This document shows, one piece after another, positions 31,400 through 40,588 of a stretch of 64,000 nt of DNA; within the stretch, counting starts at the first letter, position 1; every line of letters begins with the position of its first letter. The notes beneath the pieces were generated by a model. It ran no database searches, was not told the origin of the DNA, and saw only the letters and a list, made by a program, of their open reading frames with translations. A program made the translations under genes and the position numbers. Location of the stretch: positions 186,001-250,000 of the forward strand of contig CAVQSI010000020.1 in NCBI GenBank assembly GCA_963715825.1, given 5' to 3'. Origin of the DNA: Sva-07 sp963715825. Lineage in GTDB: Bacteria > Actinomycetota > Acidimicrobiia > Acidimicrobiales > Ilumatobacteraceae.

Positions 31400-34300
31400 T
31401 CAGGGGGATGCGGTGGTGATGCGCTCGGTGACGACCTTGCTGGAGCCGCCGGGTTGCATGCTGACGCCGAGGAGGCAGTCGCCGGCTTCCATCGTGCGCT
31501 TCTGGTGCGACACCACGATGAGCTGGGCGTCCTTGCGGAACTCCTGGATCAGACCGAGGAACCGGTGCAGGTTGACGTCGTCGAGCGCCGCCTCGACCTC
31601 GTCCATCACGTAGAACGGCGAGGGCCGCGAGCGGAACACGGCGAACAGGTACGCCAGCGCGGTGAGGCTGCGCTCGCCGCCCGAGAGCAGCGAGAGCTTC
31701 TTGACGTTCTTGCCGCTCGGCTTCGCTTCGACCTCGATGCCGGTGTTCAGCATGTCGTCGGGTGTGGTGAGCTTGAGCTTGCCCATGCCACCGGGGAACA
31801 GCAAGCCGAAGAGCTGCGTGAAGTTCTCGCTGACGTCGGCGAAGGCGGAGGCGAACACGTTCTGGATCTCGGTGTCGACGGCAGCGATCACCCGCGACAG
31901 CTCTCGGCGCGTGGAGCGGACGTCTTCGAGCTGCTCTTCGAGGAACGTGTGCCGGGCCTGGAGTTCGTTGAACTCCTCGAGTGCGAGCGGGTTGATCGGC
32001 CCGAGCAGACGGAGCTCTCGTTCGAGTTCGCGCACCCGACCGGCCGGCGTCGCGCCGTCGGGAAGCACCGGCATCGGCGCCGCTTCGGCGACCGCGGGTT
32101 CGATGTCGAGGTCGCGTCGCAGCGTCTCGATCGCCGTCTCGAGGCGCAGCTTGGCCTCGGCCTCGCCGAGTTCGGCCTGGCGAGCCCGCTCGCGGGACGC
32201 GTCGAGCGTGTGCTCCTTCTCGCTGCGCTCGCGACGGTGCTGGTCGAGTTCGGCGGTCAGCCCACGCACCTCGTCGCTCTGACGGCGGCGCTGCTCGACG
32301 AGGTCGATGTGCAGGACCTCGACGACATCTCGGTGTGCTGCGACGCGCTCGACGAGTCGATCGATCGCCCCGATGTCGCGTTCGATCGTGACCCGGCGCC
32401 CCTCGGCGGCGATCCTGGCCTCGGCGTCGGCCGCCAGGCGACGCTCGGTTTCGTCGAGGCGCCGTTCGAGCAGCTGGTGACGCTCGTGCAGCCCGGCATT
32501 GTGGACCTCGAGGTCTTTGCGACGTGACGCGAGCGCGGCAGCTCGGTTCTCGAGTTCGGCGCGCAGCTCACCGCGAGCGCGAGCCGCGTCGACTTCGGCC
32601 TGCTCGTCGGACTCGAGCGCCGGCAGCAACGCTTCGAGCTCGCCGATGCGCTGCTCGTCGCGAACGATGTTGGCGGTGACATCGTCGATCGACCGCTCGA
32701 GGTTGTCGAGCTCGGCTTCCGCTTCGCGGTGCTCACGTTGGGCCTGGGCCAGGCCCTCCGACGCCGCACTGAAGCGAGCATCGTTGGCATCGAGCCGCTG
32801 AACCAGTTCGGCCTCAGCCGAGCGGGCGGCGTGCAGCGCTCGCTCCGACGCGGCGACGGCCTCGGTGGCTCGTTCGAGCGCGTCTGCGGCGATGCCGGCC
32901 CGTTCGAGCGCATCATCGAGCGCCGCTGCCGTTGCGCCGCTGCCGGCAGCACCGACACGCCACCCGCTCAGGCCGAACCGATCGCCCGCTGCCGTGACGA
33001 CCACGGCGTCGGGGTGGCTGAGCGCCGCGTCGACCGCTGCGCCCAACTCGTCGACGCGCACGGCCGAGCCGAGCAGACCGTCGAGCAGCGCGTCGACACC
33101 GGGGCGTGACGAGCGGGCGTGGGGCCGCACTGCGTCGCCGACGTCAGGTCGCGGCTGGCCGGCCGGGCGTGTACCCAAGGCGATCACGGCACCGCTCGTG
33201 TCGGAGCTGCGCAGCGCGTCGAGAGCACGACGACCTGCTGTCGGGTCGTCGACGACCACCGCAGTCAACGACTCGCCGAGCGCCGCTTCGACTGCCGGCT
33301 CCCAGCCGGCGTCGATCTCGATCAGGTCGAGCAGCGTGCCGAGCACGCCGTCGACGCCGGCGAGACGCTCGGCGCCGGCGCGGGCTCTGGCGGCATCGAG
33401 TGCCAGCTCGAGCGCTTCGACACGTGCAGCGCACCGCGACGCTTCTTCGGCGGCGTCGTTGCGCAGCGACTGGCGCGCCTCGTGAGCGGCCACCGCGTCG
33501 GCCAGTGCCGCTTCGGCGACTTCGACCTCGGCAACGAGGGGTTCCTCGACCATGCCCGCTTCGTCGCAGTCGGTCCGGAACCGCAGCGCGCGTTCCGAAC
33601 TGGCGTCGCGTTTGGCCGCAAGCGAATCGAACCGCTCGCGGAATCGGCGGAGATCGCCCGTGGAACGTTCGAGCGACGAACGCACCGAGCGCAACTCGCC
33701 ACGGACCTCGGCCGCCGCGCTCGCTGCCTGAGCACCACCCTGCTCGGAGCCGACGGCGTCCATCATCTTCGAGCGTTCGAGACGGAACGCCTCCTCGTCG
33801 GCGATCAGCACCTCCGACGCCGGTTCGATCTCGGCCAGCGAGGCAAGTACCTCGTCGAGTTCGGATCGGAACCGAGCGGCATCGGCCTCGAGGTTGGCGA
33901 CAACGCCGGCGTCGAGCAGTTGGCCCTTGTCGCGCTCGAGCGAGCGGCGGCGCTCGACCAGGACGGCGGCGAGCCCGCGGGCGCGTTCGCGCAGCTGCTC
34001 GACGCGCACCAGCCGGTCGCTCACGTCGCTGGCGCCGCGTGCGGACAGCTGCGCCTCGATGGCCATCACCTGGGTGTCGAGCGTGGCGAGCGCAGATTTC
34101 AGCTCGGATTCGATCGTGGCGCTCTCGAGTCGAGTGGCGGCGAGCGCCTCGAGCTTGGCCCGCCAGCTAGCGATCTCGCGGCCCGACACGAAGGTCTTGA
34201 CCTCGGTGAGTTCGGTGACCAGCGACCCGTGACGCTCGGCCGCCTGCGCCTGACGCTCGAGGGGCCGCAACTGTCGGCGCACCTCGCGCAGCAGGTCCTG

Positions 34301-34873
34301 GACGCGCAGGAGGTTCGCCTCGGTGGCGTCGAGGCGACGTTCGGCCTTCTCCTTGCGCTTGCGGAACTTGAGGACACCGGCGGCTTCTTCGATGATCGCC
34401 CGACGTTCCTCGGGTCGCGCATTGAGCACCGCGTCGATCTGGCCCTGACTGACGATCACGTGCTGCTGACGACCGACACCGGCGTCGGACAGCAGCTCCT
34501 GGACGTCGAGCAGCCGGCACGGCACCCCGTTGATCGCGTACTCGGAGTCGCCGGTGCGGAACAGCACGCGGGTGACGGTGATCTCGGTGAGCTCGACGCC
34601 GAGGGTGCCGTCGGTGTTGTCGATGGTGATGCTGACCTCGGCGCGCCCCAGCGCCGGTCGTGACGCAGTGCCCGCGAAGATCACGTCGTCCATCTTCTGC
34701 GAGCGGACGGCCTTGGGCGCCTGCGCTCCGAGCACCCACGCAATGGCGTCGACCACGTTGGACTTGCCGGACCCGTTGGGGCCGACGACGACGGTGACCC
34801 CGGGTTCGAGCACCATCGTGGTGCTGTCGGCGAACGACTTGAACCCCTTGAGGTTGAGACTCTTCAGGAACAC
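31400..34873 (-). CDS. smc: Chromosome segregation protein SMC
   Basis: Structural-maintenance-of-chromosomes ATPase of 1157 residues, which with ScpAB loads at the origin and compacts the nucleoid. The N-terminal head starts MFLKSLNLKGFKSFAD with Walker A VVGPNGSGKSNVVDAIAWVLG. Two coiled-coil arms of about 300 residues flank a hinge around residues 500-640 (GVLGTLLDLIEIDAGWEPAVEAALG). The C-terminal head has the signature LSGGERSLTALAYLF, Walker B FYVMDEVEAALDDVN and the D-loop. It is downstream of mutM (75 bp gap) and upstream of ftsY, the conserved rnc-smc-ftsY order. Confidence 0.98.
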   Translation of the reverse strand: MFLKSLNLKGFKSFADSTTMVLEPGVTVVVGPNGSGKSNVVDAIAWVLGAQAPKAVRSQKMDDVIFAGTASRPALGRAEVSITIDNTDGTLGVELTEITVTRVLFRTGDSEYAINGVPCRLLDVQELLSDAGVGRQQHVIVSQGQIDAVLNARPEERRAIIEEAAGVLKFRKRKEKAERRLDATEANLLRVQDLLREVRRQLRPLERQAQAAERHGSLVTELTEVKTFVSGREIASWRAKLEALAATRLESATIESELKSALATLDTQVMAIEAQLSARGASDVSDRLVRVEQLRERARGLAAVLVERRRSLERDKGQLLDAGVVANLEADAARFRSELDEVLASLAEIEPASEVLIADEEAFRLERSKMMDAVGSEQGGAQAASAAAEVRGELRSVRSSLERSTGDLRRFRERFDSLAAKRDASSERALRFRTDCDEAGMVEEPLVAEVEVAEAALADAVAAHEARQSLRNDAAEEASRCAARVEALELALDAARARAGAERLAGVDGVLGTLLDLIEIDAGWEPAVEAALGESLTAVVVDDPTAGRRALDALRSSDTSGAVIALGTRPAGQPRPDVGDAVRPHARSSRPGVDALLDGLLGSAVRVDELGAAVDAALSHPDAVVVTAAGDRFGLSGWRVGAAGSGATAAALDDALERAGIAADALERATEAVAASERALHAARSAEAELVQRLDANDARFSAASEGLAQAQREHREAEAELDNLERSIDDVTANIVRDEQRIGELEALLPALESDEQAEVDAARARGELRAELENRAAALASRRKDLEVHNAGLHERHQLLERRLDETERRLAADAEARIAAEGRRVTIERDIGAIDRLVERVAAHRDVVEVLHIDLVEQRRRQSDEVRGLTAELDQHRRERSEKEHTLDASRERARQAELGEAEAKLRLETAIETLRRDLDIEPAVAEAAPMPVLPDGATPAGRVRELERELRLLGPINPLALEEFNELQARHTFLEEQLEDVRSTRRELSRVIAAVDTEIQNVFASAFADVSENFTQLFGLLFPGGMGKLKLTTPDDMLNTGIEVEAKPSGKNVKKLSLLSGGERSLTALAYLFAVFRSRPSPFYVMDEVEAALDDVNLHRFLGLIQEFRKDAQLIVVSHQKRTMEAGDCLLGVSMQPGGSSKVVTERITTASP

Positions 34874-34948
34874 AGCAGCAGCGAAGCTACCCGTTGCAGC
34901 CGCCCTCGGCCTCGATTGCCGCCCTCGATCACCGAGATCGACAACCCG

Positions 34949-35785
34949 TCAGCGTTGGCAGAGCGGACACCAGTGGGTGCCGCGTCCGCCGGTGACCGAT
35001 CGACGGACCCATCCGCGACCGCAGGTGACGCATCGCTCTCCCCCACGCCCGTACACCCGATGCTCGTCCTGGTACGAGCCGCCTTCGCCCATCAGGTCGA
35101 CGTACTGGGCATCGCCGAGCGTCGAGCCGCCGGCATCGATCGCCTCGGTGAGCACGTCGACGATCGATCGGTGCAACGTGGCGATGCGGCGTCGGTCCAG
35201 GCTCGAGGCCGGACGGTCGGGACGCAGGCGCGCCCGGTGGAGGATCTCGTCGGCATAGATGTTGCCGATACCGGCCACGACGTGCTGATCGAGCAGGAGC
35301 GGCTTCAGCGCACGCGCGGTGCTCCCGAACGCCACCCGGAGCGTCGATGCGTCGAACGGCTCAGCGATCGGGTCGACGCCGAGGCGGGCGAGTTCCGGGA
35401 GCTCGACATCGACATGGTCGGGGTCGAACACGACGACCTCGCCGAAGGTCCTCGGGTCGACGAACCAGGCTTCGTGGCCATCGTCGAGGTGCAGCACCAC
35501 ATGGGTGTGCGGCGGACGCTCCGCGCCGGCAGCCGCCAGGAGCACCTGGCCGCTCATGCGGAGGTGGATCATGCACGAGTCGCCGGAGTCGAGCGGCAGC
35601 AGCAGGTACTTGCCACGTCGGTCGGCCGCTTCGATCACCGTGTCGGTGAGCCCGGCGATCACCGCCTCGGGCGAGGTCCGCCGAACCGAACGTTCTCGGC
35701 CGACCTCGACGCGTTCGACGCGACGCCCGACGAGATGCCGTTCCAGCCCACGGCGGACGGTCTCGACCTCGGGCAGCTCAGGCAT
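34949..35785 (-). CDS. mutM: Formamidopyrimidine-DNA glycosylase (Fpg)
   Basis: Base-excision enzyme removing 8-oxoguanine and Fapy lesions, with AP-lyase activity, 278 residues. The catalytic N-terminal proline and glutamate are in place (M-PELPEVET), as are the AADRRGKYLLLPLDSG lysine loop, the H2TH region with LLLDQHVVAGIGNIYADEILHRARL, and the zinc finger C-x2-C...C-x2-C (CVTCGRGW...WCPLCQ). I chose the ATG at 35785, which overlaps the rnc stop by 8 bp; the frame continues further upstream but inside rnc. Confidence 0.97.
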   Translation of the reverse strand: MPELPEVETVRRGLERHLVGRRVERVEVGRERSVRRTSPEAVIAGLTDTVIEAADRRGKYLLLPLDSGDSCMIHLRMSGQVLLAAAGAERPPHTHVVLHLDDGHEAWFVDPRTFGEVVVFDPDHVDVELPELARLGVDPIAEPFDASTLRVAFGSTARALKPLLLDQHVVAGIGNIYADEILHRARLRPDRPASSLDRRRIATLHRSIVDVLTEAIDAGGSTLGDAQYVDLMGEGGSYQDEHRVYGRGGERCVTCGRGWVRRSVTGGRGTHWCPLCQR

Positions 35786-36485
35786 CGCCGAGCGCGACGC
35801 ACGCCTCGGTGGCGGCGAGTTGCTCGGCAGCCTTCTTCGACCGTCCGATGCCGACGCCGAGCACGTCGCCGTCGATGAGCACCTGCGCCCGGAACGTCTT
35901 GGCGTGATCGGGACCCTGCGACGACACCTCGTAGACCGGCGCGCCACGCCCGAGGCGGGCGGCCAGTTCCTGCAACTGCGTCTTCTGGTCGAACTGGCCG
36001 ACCGCGTCGGCCGTGTCGGGCATCCGTGGCACGACGAGCCGCTCGACCATCGCGAACGCAGCCTCGGCGCCGCCGTCGAGGTACACCGCCCCGAGTACCG
36101 CTTCGAACGCATCGGACAGGATCGACGGCTTGTCGGACCCACCGGCGGCGGCCTCGCCTCGCCCCAGCAGGATGTGGTCGCCGAGCCCGATCGATTGGGC
36201 GACTTCGGCGAGCGCGATCGCGTTGACCACGCTCTTGCGCAGGTCGGTCAGTTGGCCCTCGGCGACGGCGTAGCGGTGGTAGGCAATGTCGGCGATCGCC
36301 CACCCCAGCACCGCGTCGCCGAGAAACTCGAGACGTTCGTTGCTGATGGATCCGGGCGTCTCGGCACACCACGATCGATGGGCCAGCGCCCGCTCGAGGA
36401 GGCTCCAGTCGACGAACCGGTAGCCGACCCGGTCGGCAAGTGCGAGGAGACCGGACGCCGGCTGATCGTCGCCGAAGCCAGCCAC
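35778..36485 (-). CDS. rnc: Ribonuclease III
   Basis: Double-strand-specific endoribonuclease (235 residues) that processes rRNA precursors and structured mRNAs. The catalytic signature NERLEFLGDAVLGWAIADIAYH is near residue 49, the second metal-binding segment LSDAFEAVLGAVYLDGG near 123, and the C-terminal dsRNA-binding domain starts near 165 (DQKTQLQELAARLGRGAPVYEV...ACVALGDA). It follows acpP by 7 bp and overlaps mutM, the conserved acpP-rnc-mutM-smc order. Confidence 0.97.
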   Translation of the reverse strand: MAGFGDDQPASGLLALADRVGYRFVDWSLLERALAHRSWCAETPGSISNERLEFLGDAVLGWAIADIAYHRYAVAEGQLTDLRKSVVNAIALAEVAQSIGLGDHILLGRGEAAAGGSDKPSILSDAFEAVLGAVYLDGGAEAAFAMVERLVVPRMPDTADAVGQFDQKTQLQELAARLGRGAPVYEVSSQGPDHAKTFRAQVLIDGDVLGVGIGRSKKAAEQLAATEACVALGDA

Positions 36486-36492
36486 GGCGGCG

Positions 36493-36777
36493 TCAGCTCG
36501 CCGTGGCGCGTGCGTGGACGTAGTCGATGGCGTCTCGCACCGTCTTGAGGTCTTCGAGGTCTTCGTCCTCGATGCGGAAGTCGGGGATGCGATCGCCGAG
36601 TTGCTCCTCGAGCGCCTCGACCAGTTCGATCAGCGCCAACGAGTCGGCATCGAGGTCGTCGACGAACGACTGCCCCTCGGTGATGGTCGACGGCTCGATC
36701 TCGAGGATGTCGGCGAGTCGGTCACGGACGATCTCGAAGATCTCATCGCGTTCGAGTGGGGCGGAGTCTGCTGGCAC
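36493..36777 (-). CDS. acpP: Acyl carrier protein
   Basis: Acidic four-helix carrier (94 residues) that holds growing acyl chains on a phosphopantetheine arm. The attachment motif is FVDDLDADSLALIELVEALEEQLG, with the serine in DADSLA. The start is ATG at 36777 (MPADSAPLERDEIFEIV), about 10 residues longer than E. coli AcpP. It sits between plsX and rnc. A few family members in such clusters serve special functions, but this is the only one in the window. Confidence 0.95.
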   Translation of the reverse strand: MPADSAPLERDEIFEIVRDRLADILEIEPSTITEGQSFVDDLDADSLALIELVEALEEQLGDRIPDFRIEDEDLEDLKTVRDAIDYVHARATAS

Positions 36778-36818
36778 GGGCGCCGAGTGTACTTGTCGGC
36801 GTGAAGGTGACAGGGAGA

Positions 36819-37808
36819 TCAGGCCGCGTTGCCCGCGATGGCAGCGCGGATCTCGCCGACCATGTCGTGCTCGACCATGTCGCGGGCCACACCGATCCCG
36901 TTGGCGATCGCCGTCTCACCCGACGAGCCGTGGGCGATGATGCAGACGCCGTCGACGCCGAGCAGCACCGCACCGCCGTAGGTGTCGGGGCTGAGCGTCT
37001 CGTACAGCGGCAACAGCGCCGGCATCAGCGCGTCGGCGTGCGGCTTGTAGTGCTCCTCGGCGGCGAACGCGTCGAGGAGCGCCTTGATGACCACCTTCAT
37101 CCCGCCTTCGAGGGTCTTGAGCACGACGTTGCCGGTGAAGCCGTCGGTGACGCAGACGTCGAGGTCGGCGCTCATCACGTCGCGGCCTTCGACGTTGCCG
37201 ACGAAGTTCAGGTGCGATGCGGCTCCGAGGAGTTCGTAGGCCTCTTTGCGGAGGGTGTCGCCCTTGCCGGGTTCCTCGCCGATCGACAGCAGCCCGACCC
37301 GCGGCGTGTCGATGCCGAAGCGATGGTGTGCGTACACCGAGCCCATCAGCGCGAACTGCACCAGCCACTCGGCCTGCACCTCGGAGTTGGCACCGGCGTC
37401 GAGCAGCACGGTCGGCGTTGCGCCGGGCACCGGAATCGGCGTGGCGATCGCTGGACGCTTCACGCCCGAGATCCGACCCATTCGCAACAGCGCGGACGCC
37501 ATCGTGGCTCCGGTGTTGCCGGCCGAGATCATTGCGCTGGCGCGGCCGTCGCGTACCGCCTCGGCGGCGCGCACGAGCGTCGAGTCCTTCTTGCGACGCA
37601 CGCCCTGGGCGGGGTCGTCGTGCATGCCGATGATCTCGCTCGCCTCGATCAGGTCGAGCAGCGAGCCGTCGGGCCCTTCGCGACCTCTGAGGTCGGCCGG
37701 ACCGACGAGGACCACGGGGATGCCCGTTGACGCAGCGCGGTGCGCTCCGGCGAGGATCGGCCCGGGAGCGTGGTCGCCGCCCATGGCGTCGACGGCGACG
37801 GGGAGCAT
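36819..37808 (-). CDS. plsX: Phosphate acyltransferase PlsX
   Basis: Soluble or peripheral enzyme that turns acyl-ACP and phosphate into acyl-phosphate, the donor for PlsY in phospholipid synthesis. The 329 residues open LPVAVDAMGGDHAPGPILAGAHRAA and include ASAMISAGNTGATMASALLRMGRISGVKRPAIATPIP, LLDAGANSEVQAEWLVQFALMGSVYAH and VGLLSIGEEPGKGD, plus VCVTDGFTGNVVLKTLEGGMK. It lies between rpmF and acpP, the conserved rpmF-plsX-acpP arrangement. Confidence 0.97.
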   Translation of the reverse strand: MLPVAVDAMGGDHAPGPILAGAHRAASTGIPVVLVGPADLRGREGPDGSLLDLIEASEIIGMHDDPAQGVRRKKDSTLVRAAEAVRDGRASAMISAGNTGATMASALLRMGRISGVKRPAIATPIPVPGATPTVLLDAGANSEVQAEWLVQFALMGSVYAHHRFGIDTPRVGLLSIGEEPGKGDTLRKEAYELLGAASHLNFVGNVEGRDVMSADLDVCVTDGFTGNVVLKTLEGGMKVVIKALLDAFAAEEHYKPHADALMPALLPLYETLSPDTYGGAVLLGVDGVCIIAHGSSGETAIANGIGVARDMVEHDMVGEIRAAIAGNAA

Positions 37809-37824
37809 GGTCGTGGTCAGGAGA

Positions 37825-38004
37825 TCAGCCGACGTCGACGACGACGCGATCGCGGTACCAGCCGCACGAGGGGCACACGACGTGCGGGGTCTTCGCGTTG
37901 CCGCAACGCGGGCAGAGGCTGCGAGCGGGAGCGTTCAGCTTCCAGGCGCTCGCCCGACGGCTTCGGGTCTTCGACTTGGAGGTCTTCTTCTTGGGAACGG
38001 CCAT
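37825..38004 (-). CDS. rpmF: Large ribosomal subunit protein bL32
   Basis: Short gene of 59 codons. It starts MAVPKKKTSKSKTRSRRAS, the unmistakable bL32 N-terminus, and has a zinc-ribbon C-x2-C...C-x2-C (CPRCGNAKTPHVVCPSCGW), ending YRDRVVVDVG. The ATG at 38004 follows a purine-rich AACCAGGAAGCGA leader. It lies 16 bp upstream of plsX and downstream of DUF177, the standard order, and all four Cys of the zinc ribbon are present (the C+ form). Confidence 0.96.
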   Translation of the reverse strand: MAVPKKKTSKSKTRSRRASAWKLNAPARSLCPRCGNAKTPHVVCPSCGWYRDRVVVDVG

Positions 38005-38144
38005 CGTTCGCTTCCTGGTTCTCGGGGACGGTCAATCGTGCGACCGGAATTGGATTCGGGACCCGGATTCGGGCGCACCGTGCCGCAACGGCCGCATCAC
38101 GTTATCGGGGGGCGAGGCCGTTGCCATCCGGCCGGCGAACGCGT

Positions 38145-38658
38145 TCAGTCGTCGTCGGGGACGAACCCTTCGAGCGCAGCCCACCGCTCGTCGCGCACGT
38201 CGGTGTCGCAGGAGCAGTCGGTGGCGTTGCGATCCACACCGCAGACCGGGCAGAGCCCAGCGCAGTCGTCGCGACACAGACGTTCGATGTCGAGTTCGAG
38301 CAGCACCGTCTCACGCACCAGCGGTGCAAGGTCGAGTTGGCCGTCCGCGATCAGGTAGGCGTCGGGGTCGAGTGGTTCGATCTGGTACAGCTCGTCGACG
38401 ATGCCGACGGCCGTGCCCGACACGTCGACGAGACAGCGGCGGCACACCGTGGCCCAGTCGGCGCTGATGATGCCGTCGACGTCGATGCCGTCGTTCCGTG
38501 CCGTCAGGCGTAGCTCGACGTGGATGTCACCCACGAGCCGTTCGTGCTCGGCGTCGAGCGGTGGCAGCGGCGACGTCGACGGTGACGTCGCGGACCGCTC
38601 CGGGTTGGCGGAGCAGCTCGACGGCGTTGATCCGCAGTGGTCGCAGTGGGTCGGCCAC
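38145..38658 (-). CDS. DUF177 (YceD) family protein, split by a frameshift
   Basis: YceD/DUF177 proteins lie beside rpmF and are thought to act in rRNA or ribosome assembly. The N-terminal frame starts at GTG 38658 (MADPLRPLRINAVELLRQPGAVRDVTVDV) behind an RBS-like CGGAG. The rest is one base over: LDAEHERLVGDIHVELRLTARNDG, DWATVCRRCLVDVSG, and the Cys motif RLCRDDCAGLCPVCGVDRN. The composite is 514 bases, one more than a multiple of three, so one extra base in 38,535-38,575 breaks the frame. A shorter ATG at 38534 would make a 129-residue truncated product without the N-terminal strand. The cysteines likely bind zinc. Confidence 0.85.
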
Positions 38659-38671
38659 GGCGCGACTCCGA

Positions 38672-39265
38672 TCAGTGATCCTGATCGAAGAACCCCTTGG
38701 TGGCGTCGTCTTCCTCGACCACGTTCGTCTCGTCGACAGCACCGCCGATCGACAGGCGTTGGCGGCCGGCGCCGACGGTCTTCTGCAGCTTGTCGAGCAG
38801 GATCTCGAACGAACCGAGGCGCTGGTCGAGGAAGTCCTCGGTCTCGTGCTTCAGGCGCCGCGAGTCGGCTTCGGCGGTTTCCATGACCTGGCGTGCCCGT
38901 TGCTCGGCGGCGCGCACCACCTCGGTGCGCTGCACCATTCGCTCGGCGCGGACGCGGGCGGCCTCGAGCAGTTCGTCGGCTTCGCGACGTGTCTTGGCGA
39001 CGAACTCCTGGCGCTCCTTGAGCATCCAGCGCGCCTGACGCAGTTCCTCGGGAAGCCGGTGCAGCGACTCCTCGAGCAACTCGATCATCTCGTCGCGATC
39101 GATGCGCGGCGACGACGACAACGGCATCGTCGGTGCGGTCGCGATGATGTCGATCGCTCGCCGCAGCAAGGTCTCGGCGTCGCCGACGAACCCGCCGGGG
39201 ACGCCGGGGTCCGGGTACTCGTCGTCGATGTCGTCGTAGGCGTCGTCGCCGTCGTCGTAGCTCAT
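38672..39265 (-). CDS. DivIVA/ATP-synthase-b-like coiled-coil protein
   Basis: Soluble acidic coiled-coil protein of 197 residues, function unproven. It opens with an acidic Asp/Tyr-rich segment (SYDDGDDAYDDIDDEYPDPG), followed by a short LLRRAIDIIATAPTMPLSSSPRI and then a long heptad-rich helix from about residue 60 to 170 (LLEESLHRLPEELRQARWML..AKTRREADELLEAARVRAERMV). Proteins of this kind lie between coaD and the DUF177-rpmF pair in many actinobacteria and are annotated as DivIVA-like or ATP synthase F0 subunit B-like. I chose the ATG at 39265 because sequence upstream overlaps the coaD stop region and looks non-coding. Confidence 0.75.
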   Translation of the reverse strand: MSYDDGDDAYDDIDDEYPDPGVPGGFVGDAETLLRRAIDIIATAPTMPLSSSPRIDRDEMIELLEESLHRLPEELRQARWMLKERQEFVAKTRREADELLEAARVRAERMVQRTEVVRAAEQRARQVMETAEADSRRLKHETEDFLDQRLGSFEILLDKLQKTVGAGRQRLSIGGAVDETNVVEEDDATKGFFDQDH

Positions 39266-39272
39266 GGTTCGC

Positions 39273-39770
39273 TCAGTTCTGTGCGCTGCCGTTGACACGG
39301 CGCAGGGCGTCGGCCACGTGCGCCGGGACGAGATGGTCGATGGATCCACCGTACTTCGCGATCTCGCGCACGAAGCGGCTGCTGATGTACCCGAGTTCGG
39401 GGCGGCAGGGAAGATACACGGTCCGCACCCCGGTCACCGCGTGGTTGTTGTGGGCCATCTGCTGTTCGATCTCGAAGTCGCCAGAAGTTCGCAGGCCCTT
39501 GACGATGAAGTCGACGTCGGCGCGCTGGGCCGCCTGAACCGCCAGGCCCGTCTGCGCGACGACGGCGACACCGTCGAGGTGTGCGAGCGCCGTGCTCGCC
39601 ATCTCGACGCGATCGTCGACGCTGAACAGCCCCGACGGCTTTGCGTGGTTGTGCATGATCGCCACCACCACCGAGCCGAACAGCTCGTGGGCCTGTTCGA
39701 TGACGTCGATGTGGCCGAGATGGATCGGATCGAAGCTTCCGGGGTACAGCACCCGCAGTGACGCGCTCAT
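39273..39770 (-). CDS. coaD: Phosphopantetheine adenylyltransferase
   Basis: Penultimate enzyme of coenzyme A synthesis (165 residues), joining 4'-phosphopantetheine and ATP to give dephospho-CoA. The nucleotidyltransferase signature is VLYPGSFDPIHLGHIDVIEQA, with the HLGH motif; KGLRTSGDFEIEQQMAHNNHA and the C-terminal PELGYISSRFVREIAKYGG complete the family pattern. Its ATG overlaps the rsmD stop (ATGA). The rsmD-coaD pair is conserved across actinobacteria. Confidence 0.97.
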   Translation of the reverse strand: MSASLRVLYPGSFDPIHLGHIDVIEQAHELFGSVVVAIMHNHAKPSGLFSVDDRVEMASTALAHLDGVAVVAQTGLAVQAAQRADVDFIVKGLRTSGDFEIEQQMAHNNHAVTGVRTVYLPCRPELGYISSRFVREIAKYGGSIDHLVPAHVADALRRVNGSAQN

Positions 39771-40324
39771 TGGGTGTCCGACCGTACTACTGCATCGCCG
39801 GGTGCCGGGGCGACGGTGCGTTCGAGGAACGTCACGCGGGTGCGGCCGTACTTCTTGTCTCGGGTGACGTCCCAGCCGGCGGGTGCCTCCACGACCGCGC
39901 CCGCCTCGGCGATCACGAGATCGGCACGGACCCGCGAGAGCAGGTCGGCCCAGGCGTCGAAGTCGTAGGGCGGATCCGCGAACACGATGTCGGCGTCGAT
40001 CGTGGCGACCACCGACAGCGCATCGGACGAGAGCACCTTCGAGCGGTCGCGCAGGTCGAGTGCGTCGAGGTTGTCGTTCAGCGCTCGCAGCGCTGCGCGA
40101 TCACGTTCGACGAAGATGCAGCGCTCGGCGCCGCGCGAGAGCGCCTCGATGCCGATGGCGCCGCTGCCGGCATACAAGTCGGCCACGATGGCGCCCTCGA
40201 GCACGCCAGCACTGCCGAGCGAGTTGAAGATCGCCTCGCGGACCCGGTCGGTGGTGGGCCGGGTCGAGGTGCCGTCGGGCGCGACCAACCGGCGTCCTCC
40301 CAGTGCTCCCGCCACGACTCGCAT
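39767..40324 (-). CDS. rsmD: 16S rRNA (guanine-966-N2)-methyltransferase RsmD
   Basis: SAM-dependent methyltransferase (185 residues) that makes m2G966 in 16S rRNA. It shows RVVAGALGGRRLVAP, RPTTDRVREAIFNSLGS, the SAM motif VADLYAGSGAIGIEALSRGA and the catalytic VFADPPYDF (DPPY). The ATG at 40324 is preferred; an upstream in-frame ATG at 40372 lies inside the divergent gene's leader. It is divergent from the zinc-ribbon gene at 40345 and coupled to coaD. Confidence 0.95.
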   Translation of the reverse strand: MRVVAGALGGRRLVAPDGTSTRPTTDRVREAIFNSLGSAGVLEGAIVADLYAGSGAIGIEALSRGAERCIFVERDRAALRALNDNLDALDLRDRSKVLSSDALSVVATIDADIVFADPPYDFDAWADLLSRVRADLVIAEAGAVVEAPAGWDVTRDKKYGRTRVTFLERTVAPAPGDAVVRSDTQ

Positions 40325-40344
40325 CGTTCGGAGGATACGCACAG

Positions 40345-40584
40345 ATGCCGACACGCCGTCGTCGACCGGCAAGACTGGGTGTCGTGCTCACCCCGACGCC
40401 ACAGATCACCTGCATCGACTGCGGCGGCCGCTGCTTCCTGCTGTCGCACCCTCCCGAGGACGGCATCTGGGAGCCGGGCGACGTCATTGCCTACCGGTGC
40501 GAGGACTGCCTCGACCGGTGGGACATCGTGATGTCCGACGAGGACGACGCCGAGATCGCCAGCGGCGACCGGCCCGACATCTGA
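40345..40584 (+). CDS. Zinc-ribbon protein of unknown function
   Basis: Small protein with a four-Cys ribbon: TCIDCGGRC, where C-x2-C-x3-C is followed by YRCEDCLDRWDIV (C-x2-C) about 30 residues later, and an acidic tail. The pattern ITCIDCGGRCFLLS..PEDGIWEPGDVIAYRCEDC is well shaped for a metal-binding domain. ATG 40345 has a GGAGG 11 bp upstream (at 40327), while GTG 40384 would begin nearer the conserved part (MLTPTPQITCIDCGG); I cannot decide, and give the longer one. It is divergent from rsmD and convergent with recG. Confidence 0.7.
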   Translation: MPTRRRRPARLGVVLTPTPQITCIDCGGRCFLLSHPPEDGIWEPGDVIAYRCEDCLDRWDIVMSDEDDAEIASGDRPDI

Positions 40585-40588
40585 ACGC

